The notes beneath the pieces are model-generated. The model did not search any database. It was not told where the DNA came from and saw only the letters and a program-made list of their open reading frames with translations. 13,393 bases of DNA, from contig JBOGGX010000279.1 of assembly GCA_050744245.1 (NCBI GenBank), forward strand, positions 1 to 13,393, given 5' to 3'. Shown in pieces: positions 7,787-13,393 of this stretch (position 1 is the first letter of the stretch; each line of letters starts with the position of its first letter). This DNA comes from JBOGGX01 sp050744245. GTDB taxonomy: Bacteria > Actinomycetota > Acidimicrobiia > Acidimicrobiales > JBOGGX01. The translations under genes and the position numbers were made by a program.

Positions 7787-8044
7787 CTACCAGTCCCCCC
7801 GCCGGATGCGCGGGTCGTGCAGGACCGCCCAGATGTACGACGGTCCCTGCAGCCGCTGCAGCGGCGCGGTCGTGTCGAGCGGCACTAACTCCAGCGCCCT
7901 GGCGAAGTCGGTCCGCGGGAGCTCCCGGTTGGTCCGATCGGGGATGACGCAGCCGCCGTAGACGGTGTAGGTGAATGGGGCCCCTCGCTTCCGGTGGAAC
8001 TGCTCGCCGACACTTTCAGGAGGTGCTCGACGCCGACATCCAGC
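7787..8044 (-). pseudogene. 3' fragment of an unrecognised gene
   Basis: Between the 765-residue gene's TGA (8045-8047) and a TAG at 7787-7789 the same frame is open for 85 codons without any start codon. The stretch from about 8000 down looks truly coding: third positions are mostly G or C, and the residues are ordered and non-repetitive, with FTYTVYGGCVIPDRTNRELP, a DFARALELVPLD segment and GPSYIWAVLHDPRIRRGDW at the end. I do not recognise the family. It may be the end of a separate gene whose 5' part was deleted, or once have been joined to the upstream gene. The 8-residue Arg/Pro-rich stretch just after 8045 looks non-coding, which favours a separate fragment. Confidence 0.5.
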
Positions 8045-10342
8045 TCATGACCTCTTCGCGTGCGGTGACGTCGATTTGCCGTGGGCGATCACGACGTTCC
8101 CCCGGTGGGAGGGGAGTTGACGTCGGATGATCAGCCTGAGTGGGTCCTCGACGGTGCCGATGTGCTGGTGGTGGAGGTTGACGAGAAATGCATCGTCGAG
8201 TGCGCGAGAGTCGACGACCTCGCCGGAGGGCAGTGTGATACGGAAGTAGACGTCGGGTAGCGGCTCGCGTAGCGGCCGCTGGGTCTCGGTTCGCTGGAGC
8301 GATCCCGGATCGTTGCGGTCGAAGTCGAGCCGCTCGGTGGTGCGGGTGGTGATCAGCGTTCCGGCCGTCGTAGTGATCTCGTGCGGTGAGAGCCACAGTC
8401 GCAGCTTGCCGTCAATGTCGGTCTTGCCATCGGCGAGTATCTGATCGTCGCGAGGGGCGATGACCTCGTGGCTGGTGTTGACGATCCGCTTCTGCGAGAT
8501 CGTGCTGGTGTCCGACGGTGCTTGGGCATCGTCGCCGGTGGGCACTGGGGCGTCCTGATCGATGATCTCCACGGTGGCTTCCGGCACCGTGGTGGGGGTC
8601 ATGACGCCGACCTGTCCGAGCACCTGCAGGTAGATGAACGTATTTGTGTCGTCGCGGCGCAGGTCGAGGGTGCCGTTGCTCTGGACCCCTGTGTCGCTGA
8701 GTGCGGCTTGCTGCACCTCCAAGCGGGGCAGGACCTCGGTTCCGGGTAGGGGGATCCCGGGGTCGATCATGCCTGACACGTACGAAACAGCCGGCCCGTT
8801 TCCAGAGTCGGAGAAGAGTCCGATGTAGTAGACGAGGCGAATTACGAATGCCGGTGGGATGAGCGCCGCGAGCAGCAGTTCGAACAGCGCCATGATGGCA
8901 CACAGGAACGTGTCGGAGTTGTCCTTGTCGATGTGGTTCGAGCGTTCCACCACGATCCGCCCGTCGAGTACGGATAATCTGATCTCCTGGGTGACGCGTG
9001 CCCGGACGTCTTTGGACCCGCAGACGTTGACACCGCGCACATCGACATGGATCCGGGCGACCAGCGGCTCGAACTCGACGCTCGCGCCCTCCACCACGAC
9101 CCGGTAGTCGAGCTGCTCGGCGACTTCGTCGACGACCGTCTGAAGCTCGCCAGTCTTCATCGACTGGCGGACGGCTTTGTCAAGGAGGGCTGCGTGCACC
9201 TTGGTCCACACGTCCGAGACTTCTGGCATCGACGGAGGCCGCAGCCGGTCGGGGTCACCGGTGCCCGGCGTCGGTTCGGTCCCAACACCGATCAGCACCC
9301 CGATGATCAGCATCCCGCTGTGCCCGTCCGGGCGGACGCGGAGGTCGATCTGCTGGACACGGATCGGCACTCCCGAGCCGATCGGCAGACTGAACTTCGG
9401 GCAGATCGTGACGTTGGCGCTGGCCAGCTCGAGTCCAAGACCCAACAGCAGGGTGGGCGCGACGTTGGCAGCGAACGCGCGCGACGCATCAGCCGAGCGT
9501 GCCTGCAGGTCCGACGGTGCAGCGATCTCGAACAGGTCGAGGTCGGCGGGTTGCGGGTTGACCACTGAGATGCCGACCGACATCAATCGGTCGCCGACGC
9601 TGGCTTGCGGCTCGACGCCGGCCTGCACGACTCCAACGAGCCTCGCGACGGGCGTGTCGCCACGGTTGACGTCGAAACTGAACGGAAGACGCAACACGGC
9701 GTTCTCGTCATCGGACGGTGCGGCCACGATCGAAGGTGAAGGGTCCCAACGAAACTCTCCCAGCACGATGTCGTCACCGGCAGGAACCCCGGTGAACGCC
9801 GCACGGAGCGCGGCCACATCGAACAGGATGTCTCGGGCGCTGTCGTCGATCCGGTGCGGCATCACGCCCTCGTCGTAGAGCGCGCCCAGCACAGCGGTCG
9901 CCGCGCGCAGGCGCAGGGCGATCTCGACGTCGTAGCCTCCCGGTGGGAGCGTGAGCGCGAGGGGTGTCGTCAGCTCCGTTACCCCGAAGTCGATTGGGGC
10001 CGCGGCTCGCGCAGACGCTCCGAGCCGTGCCAAGTCGGTCGGGCTGAGTTGCACGGGCGGTCGTTCGTCGCGGAGACGGGCGAGCAGATCGTCGGTGGCG
10101 ACACCAGGGGAACGGATGCTCGCCAAGACGGGTTCGCCACGGGACACGGTCTGCCCGGCGAGCCGCAACAGGTCCTCCACGGAGCCGATCGGTGGATCCG
10201 TCGTATCGGTGGGATCGGGAAACGTCGGGTGTTCGGGCTGCTCCGGGATCGTCGGACCGCCGCCCGGCAGGTCCTGTCGCAGCGGAAACTTGTTGCGGCC
10301 CGGATTGGTGGTGAGGTTCTTGTTGTTCCGACGGCGTGCCAT
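8045..10342 (-). CDS. Large protein of unknown function (765 residues), third gene of the operon
   Basis: I do not recognise the family. ATG 10342 is chosen because it lies 2 nt after the upstream stop (TAGCGATG) with GGGAG at 10352-10356; a longer open frame from 10456 overlaps the previous gene. There is no signal peptide: the start is basic (MARRRNNKN) and residues 20-50 are proline-rich. Residues about 95-430 are long alternating beta/alpha sequence with amphipathic strands, including LALTLPPGGYDVEIALRLRA and later GMLIIGVLIGVG; this vaguely recalls tubular lipid-binding (TULIP) proteins, a hunch only. A strongly hydrophobic segment lies at about 481-508 (ALFELLLAALIPPAFVIRLV), either membrane-inserting or buried. 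The last about 200 residues contain a likely beta-sandwich domain with PDVYFRITLPSGEVVDSR. GC content looks lower than in the left part of the window. Confidence 0.85.
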   Translation of the reverse strand: MARRRNNKNLTTNPGRNKFPLRQDLPGGGPTIPEQPEHPTFPDPTDTTDPPIGSVEDLLRLAGQTVSRGEPVLASIRSPGVATDDLLARLRDERPPVQLSPTDLARLGASARAAAPIDFGVTELTTPLALTLPPGGYDVEIALRLRAATAVLGALYDEGVMPHRIDDSARDILFDVAALRAAFTGVPAGDDIVLGEFRWDPSPSIVAAPSDDENAVLRLPFSFDVNRGDTPVARLVGVVQAGVEPQASVGDRLMSVGISVVNPQPADLDLFEIAAPSDLQARSADASRAFAANVAPTLLLGLGLELASANVTICPKFSLPIGSGVPIRVQQIDLRVRPDGHSGMLIIGVLIGVGTEPTPGTGDPDRLRPPSMPEVSDVWTKVHAALLDKAVRQSMKTGELQTVVDEVAEQLDYRVVVEGASVEFEPLVARIHVDVRGVNVCGSKDVRARVTQEIRLSVLDGRIVVERSNHIDKDNSDTFLCAIMALFELLLAALIPPAFVIRLVYYIGLFSDSGNGPAVSYVSGMIDPGIPLPGTEVLPRLEVQQAALSDTGVQSNGTLDLRRDDTNTFIYLQVLGQVGVMTPTTVPEATVEIIDQDAPVPTGDDAQAPSDTSTISQKRIVNTSHEVIAPRDDQILADGKTDIDGKLRLWLSPHEITTTAGTLITTRTTERLDFDRNDPGSLQRTETQRPLREPLPDVYFRITLPSGEVVDSRALDDAFLVNLHHQHIGTVEDPLRLIIRRQLPSHRGNVVIAHGKSTSPHAKRS

Positions 10343-10344
10343 CG

Positions 10345-10941
10345 CTAATAACTCCCAATCGATGAGGATGTCCCCTTGGCTGTGGCGCCGCTGCTGGTCC
10401 CGCATGAGACGTCGACGTTGAAGTCGGCGTGGATCCCGGCGGGGTTGTCCTTCCACATCCAGGCGTGGATCTGGTAGAAGGCGGGCAGCTCGTAGCGATT
10501 CGGTTCGGCGACGTACATCAGTTCGCGGCCGAACAGCTCCGGGTGCTCGTCGGGGTGCTCGGCGTGCCAGGCCTCGGCGAAGACCACGTACTCGGCAGCG
10601 ACGAGGCGCAGGTCGCCGTCGGCGGTCGGCTCGTACACCAACGCCGCAGGCGACTCGGGGTCCAGCATGGTGTCACCGACATTGGTCGAGTTGATGTAGT
10701 GCAGACCCATGCTGCCTGGCCCGTCGATGGGCTCGATGCATTCGTGCAGTGGCCCCTCCGGCGGCAACACCCACCCGTCGTCCTCGGCGTCGTCCACGTC
10801 GCGGTAGCGCGCAGTGGCGGCCTTGGCTGCTGCCAGTTCGTCCGTCTCGTCTGCGGACGAGGCGGCGACGGCGGCGACCGCGCCGCTGGCGGCGACGGCC
10901 AGGGAGGCCGCCGCGGCGAGACCTTTCGTTCGGCGTCTCAC
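10345..10941 (-). CDS. Exported protein of unknown function with two cysteines
   Basis: 198 residues from GTG 10941, which lies 2 nt after the DUF4242 stop (TGACCGTG) with GAGGG at 10948-10952; the longer frame from 11001 is not used because it would overlap the previous gene. A Sec-type signal peptide is clear: MRRRTKGL, an alanine-rich hydrophobic core to residue 26, and a likely cut after AVAA (27). The mature protein has exactly two cysteines, Cys68 in LHECIEP and Cys180 in NVDVSC, which could form a disulfide outside the cell. Conserved-looking blocks are MGLHYINSTNVGDTMLDPES, ALVYEP, LVAAEYVVF, and near the end AFYQIHAWMWKDNPAG. I recall actinobacterial homologues annotated only as hypothetical. 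The C-terminal tail is Ser/Gly/Thr-rich. Confidence 0.85.
   Translation of the reverse strand: MRRRTKGLAAAASLAVAASGAVAAVAASSADETDELAAAKAATARYRDVDDAEDDGWVLPPEGPLHECIEPIDGPGSMGLHYINSTNVGDTMLDPESPAALVYEPTADGDLRLVAAEYVVFAEAWHAEHPDEHPELFGRELMYVAEPNRYELPAFYQIHAWMWKDNPAGIHADFNVDVSCGTSSGATAKGTSSSIGSY
10352..10356 (-). promoter_or_regulatory. Ribosome binding site deciding the ATG 10342 start
   Basis: GGGAG on the minus strand, 9 nt before ATG 10342 and inside the last codons of the exported-protein gene. It supports the 765-residue start over the upstream in-frame ATG at 10456. Confidence 0.55.
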
Positions 10942-10943
10942 GG

Positions 10944-11219
10944 TCAGCCCTCGGCGGTGACGGGCGAGAAGACGTGGCGGACCTCGCGAACGGTGTCGCA
11001 CGGGAATCCACCGCGGCGCGCGTGTTCACGGATGATCTCGGGATCGGCGGCGATGTACACGCAGGTGATGGCGTCGTCGGTGACGTAGCTCTCGTTCCAC
11101 TGCACCCCCGGGCCGACCTCGCGCAGGACATCCACCGACTTGCGGGCGATGGCCTGCAAGTCCTGGTCGGACAGGTTCCCCGCTCCTGGCAGCGGTCGCT
11201 CGATGACGAACTTCGGCAT
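10944..11219 (-). CDS. DUF4242 (SCO4226-like) small protein
   Basis: 91 residues from ATG 11219, with an ideal AAGGAG at 11226-11231, 6 nt upstream. The sequence is a full-length DUF4242 domain: MPKFVIERPLPGAGNLS, VLREVGPGVQWNESYVTDD, CVYIAADPEIIREHARRGGF and a hydrophobic VRHVFSPVTAEG end. The family has a ferredoxin-like fold, and the Streptomyces coelicolor member SCO4226 has been described as a nickel-binding protein. Candidate metal ligands here are Cys53, His66 and Cys74, but metal binding in this copy is inference. It is cytoplasmic, having no signal peptide. It is the first gene of a three-gene operon and sits directly downstream of a large ATPase regulator; a SARP-style promoter lies between them. 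Confidence 0.93.
   Translation of the reverse strand: MPKFVIERPLPGAGNLSDQDLQAIARKSVDVLREVGPGVQWNESYVTDDAITCVYIAADPEIIREHARRGGFPCDTVREVRHVFSPVTAEG
10948..10952 (-). promoter_or_regulatory. Ribosome binding site deciding the GTG 10941 start
   Basis: GAGGG on the minus strand, 6 nt before GTG 10941 and overlapping the end of the DUF4242 gene. It points to the 198-residue form of the exported protein, which also gives the cleaner signal peptide. Confidence 0.6.
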
Positions 11220-11274
11220 GGTGTGCTCCTTCTCGATGTTCCTCAACCCACGGTGGTCCTGAGGTCTCGAGCGC

Positions 11275-11308
11275 ACGGTACGGACGGCAACCTTCCCGGA
11301 ACCTTCCC
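11275..11308 (-). promoter_or_regulatory. SARP-type promoter: 11-bp-period direct repeats plus -10
   Basis: On the minus strand GGGAAGGTT (11300-11308) is followed by CC and an identical GGGAAGGTT (11289-11297), an 11-bp period. Taking the heptamer GAAGGTT, the spacing is 7-4-7; then 8 bp (GCCGTCCG) leads to TACCGT (11275-11280), a TANNNT -10 box. Heptamer repeats spaced by 4 bp with the last one 8 bp from the -10 are the known layout for SARP activators, which replace the -35 contact. No -35 is seen. Transcription would begin near 11268, giving a leader of about 50 nt before the DUF4242 ATG. The geometry is seen; the regulator is inferred. Confidence 0.65.
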
Positions 11309-11332
11309 GCCAACGGCAGCGCGACAGGGCGT

Positions 11333-13393
11333 TCAGCGCAGTTGGTCGAGCGTCGTCGCGCCTCGCCGCGCGTCGAGCGGCTGGCCGACCGCCATGAAGC
11401 GGTCGACGGCTGCGTCGAGGTGGGCGCGGGCGGCCGCATCGTCGCCCTCTGCCCACGCGAGGTGGCCGCGGGCCTCGTCCAGCCAGGCCTGCCACCCGCC
11501 TTGGGCCCACAGCGCGGCGACCCAAGGCTCGGCCTGGGCAACGAAGCGGCGAGCTCGGTCGGTGTCGCCTGTGCCCGCGCACGCCACGGCGGCTGGGAGC
11601 AGGAACGAGATCGAGCACGGCGGGCATACCGACGCCATCCCGCGGCCGGTGCCCAACTCGCCCTCGTCGACCAGCGCCATCGCCTCGGCCGGCGAGGGGC
11701 TGGCTTCGACCATCGTCCCGTACACCCGCGGCACGACGTGCCAGCCGACGGCGGGGTTGGTGCGCGCCAGCGGAAGGGCGTCGGTCAGCAACGCGTCGGC
11801 CTCGACGCCGCGGCCGGCGGCGAGATGCAGTTGTGCCAGGCGCTGGCGGGCAAGGGCTTCACCGCCCGCCGCGCCGGCGTCGGCGTGCAGCCCGATGCTC
11901 GCCTCGAGGTGACCCTCGGCCGCCGTCAAGTCGCCCGAGAGCAGCTCGGCCTCGCCCAACAGCGTCAAGGCGAACGCCTCGCCCCGCCGGGCGCCGGCCG
12001 CAGCGGCAGTCGCGGCAAGCTCGCCGGCGAACGACTTGACCTCCTCATACGGTCGTCCGCCGTACAGGTACGTCTCGGCGCCGCACAGGTGCGCGTCGTG
12101 CACGACGGCGGCCAGGATCGGCGAGCTGCCCGCCTCCAGCAGGTCGCGCCGGAACCCATGGGGGAACCGGCCGCGCTGGTGGAGCACGAGGTCACCCAGG
12201 CTCATCGCCCCGAACACGACATCCATGACCCCGTGGGCAAGGGCGAACGTCCGGGCCTCCTCCACGACGTGCTCACATGTGTCGAGATCGCCGCCCATCC
12301 ACGCGATCTGGGCCTCGATCAGGTGACGCAACGCGACGTCCGCCGGGACCTCGACGGACGCCGCGGCGAGGGCGGCCGTCGCCGCCGTCGGGTCGTACGC
12401 GGCCACGTGGGCACGCGCCTGGCGAACGAGCACTGGCCCTCGCGTCGACGCCGGCGTGGCGGCGACAGCGGCCGCGTAGTTCAGCGGTGCTGCCGGATCG
12501 CCGGTGGCGAACGCCACGTCGGCGCGCAGGGTCAACAGCTCGGCGTCGTCAGCGCCGAGCGGCAACGCCTGGTCCACGAACGATCGGGCGTTGCGGTACG
12601 CGCCGACCGCCATCGCGGCGTGTGCTGCGGCGACGAGGTGCGGGAGTGCGGCTGCCGGCCGGTCGGACGCAAGGAGGTGGTGGGCGACCCTTGCCGCCGG
12701 TGCCTGGGCGGCCTCGAGTGCTTTGGCCGCGGCGCGGTGTACTGCCGCGCGACGGTGGGCGGGGAGGGCGGCGAGAAGCGCCTCGCGGACCAGTCCGTGA
12801 CGGAACCGGTAGTCCCCCCCGCCGTCCTCCTCGAGGATCGCCGACGCGACGGCAGCGTCGAGGATCCGCCGAGCTCCGTCATCGTCGGTCCCGGTGAACA
12901 CTCGTAGCTCGTCTGTGCTCAGGTGCTCTCCGGCCACGGCCACGTGCGCCAACGCCTCCCGCAGCGCCGGGTCCATCCGGGCGAGTCGGGCCGCCACGAC
13001 GGTCGCCGCTCGCCCGCTGCCTCCCGCCGCCAATTCCTGGAGCAGGAACGGGTTGCCGCCGGCACGATCCCACAACTCCGCGATCGACCCGGCCGAGCTC
13101 GTCGCCGGGGCGATCAGGGAGACGAGGGTCGCGGCCTCGTCGCGGCTGAGCGGTCCCAGTTCTATCAACGCCGCGCGCCGACCCTCGACCAACTCGGTGC
13201 GCGCCTGGCGGGCGGCCGCGCTCTCCTCACCGACAAGGAGCGTGGCAACAACGAGCACACACTGGAAGGTCGCCGCCCGGATCAAGTAGTGGACCAGCGC
13301 GACGGTGTCGTCGTCGGCGACGTGCAGATCGTCGATGAGCAGCATGACGCCGCGTTCCTTCGCGGCGACCGCCACCAGCCGAGCGACGACCGA
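11333..13393 (-). CDS. Large ATPase/TPR transcriptional regulator (5' end outside window)
   Basis: 686 C-terminal residues of an AfsR/MalT-style STAND regulator; the frame is open to the right edge, so the GTG at 13375 is not the start. Walker B MLLIDD is visible at residues 17-22; Walker A and the DNA-binding part lie off-window. The ATPase module continues with a RAGGNPFLLQELA motif (about 110-120) and a winged-helix-like FRHGLVREALLAALPAHRRA. The rest is alanine-rich helical repeats of TPR type, ending in RFMAVGQPLDARRGATTLDQ. There is no C-terminal LuxR helix-turn-helix, so this is not a LAL-type regulator; an N-terminal SARP/BTAD domain is the most likely DNA-binding part, though an N-terminal cyclase is also known in such proteins. 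It ends 113 bp upstream of the DUF4242 operon, same strand, and probably activates it. Confidence 0.87.
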   Translation of the reverse strand, partial: SVVARLVAVAAKERGVMLLIDDLHVADDDTVALVHYLIRAATFQCVLVVATLLVGEESAAARQARTELVEGRRAALIELGPLSRDEAATLVSLIAPATSSAGSIAELWDRAGGNPFLLQELAAGGSGRAATVVAARLARMDPALREALAHVAVAGEHLSTDELRVFTGTDDDGARRILDAAVASAILEEDGGGDYRFRHGLVREALLAALPAHRRAAVHRAAAKALEAAQAPAARVAHHLLASDRPAAALPHLVAAAHAAMAVGAYRNARSFVDQALPLGADDAELLTLRADVAFATGDPAAPLNYAAAVAATPASTRGPVLVRQARAHVAAYDPTAATAALAAASVEVPADVALRHLIEAQIAWMGGDLDTCEHVVEEARTFALAHGVMDVVFGAMSLGDLVLHQRGRFPHGFRRDLLEAGSSPILAAVVHDAHLCGAETYLYGGRPYEEVKSFAGELAATAAAAGARRGEAFALTLLGEAELLSGDLTAAEGHLEASIGLHADAGAAGGEALARQRLAQLHLAAGRGVEADALLTDALPLARTNPAVGWHVVPRVYGTMVEASPSPAEAMALVDEGELGTGRGMASVCPPCSISFLLPAAVACAGTGDTDRARRFVAQAEPWVAALWAQGGWQAWLDEARGHLAWAEGDDAAARAHLDAAVDRFMAVGQPLDARRGATTLDQLR

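Noticed and set aside
7852..7866. CTGCAG-CCG-CTGCAG inverted/direct repeat as a regulatory site
   Set aside because: It lies within the coding-like remnant (PLQRLQG) and is explained by repeated Leu-Gln codons.
10749..12907. Long plus-strand open frames at 10749-11912 and 11342-12907
   Set aside because: Antisense to the exported protein and the ATPase/TPR regulator; low-complexity Arg/Ala/Pro translation without motifs.
13373..13375. GTG at 13375 as start of the ATPase regulator
   Set aside because: The frame is open to the window edge and a start here would remove Walker A and leave Walker B near residue 15; the gene enters from outside.

Overview
The window is high-GC DNA with GTG starts, leaderless-looking and Shine-Dalgarno genes side by side, and actinobacterial gene families throughout. 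It comes from an actinomycetote; a lineage such as Acidimicrobiia is possible, but that finer placement is an inference. No rRNA, tRNA or CRISPR array was seen.

Left part (1-6439). A large FtsK/SpoIIIE-type ATPase runs leftwards out of the window. Its layout (N-terminal beta-rich domain, FHA domain, two membrane helices, tandem ATPase modules) is that of the EssC/EccC motor of type VII secretion. Just upstream of it on the same strand is a TetR-family regulator. Divergent from the TetR gene is an ABC drug-exporter pair of the DrrA/DrrB type. The shared 81-bp intergenic region carries two copies of a 17-bp element, 33 bp apart, that look like tandem TetR operators. The ABC ATPase reading frame is broken near 5092-5108, so the exporter is either decaying or contains a sequencing error.

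Middle part (6440-8044). A small lysine-rich 42-residue protein with a leaderless-looking promoter comes first. It is followed by a patchwork of gene pieces: the 5' part of a GNAT acetyltransferase (+), an internal part of a RibD/dihydrofolate-reductase-like protein (-), the 3' part of an IS1380-type transposase (+), about 250 bp with no recognisable gene, and the 3' part of an unrecognised gene (-). This looks like a recombination or insertion-sequence scar, or less likely an assembly join.

Right part (8045-13393), all on the minus strand. A large ATPase/TPR regulator enters from the right edge and ends at 11333. After 113 bp follows a tight three-gene operon: a DUF4242 (SCO4226-like) small protein, an exported 198-residue protein with two cysteines, and a 765-residue protein of no family I recognise. 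The genes are separated by 2 nt each, with good ribosome binding sites. In front of the operon sits a heptamer direct repeat with 11-bp period placed 8 bp from a -10 element. This is the promoter layout bound by SARP-family activators, and it fits control by the regulator next door. This regulator-plus-operon unit is the best candidate for an undescribed system in the window.
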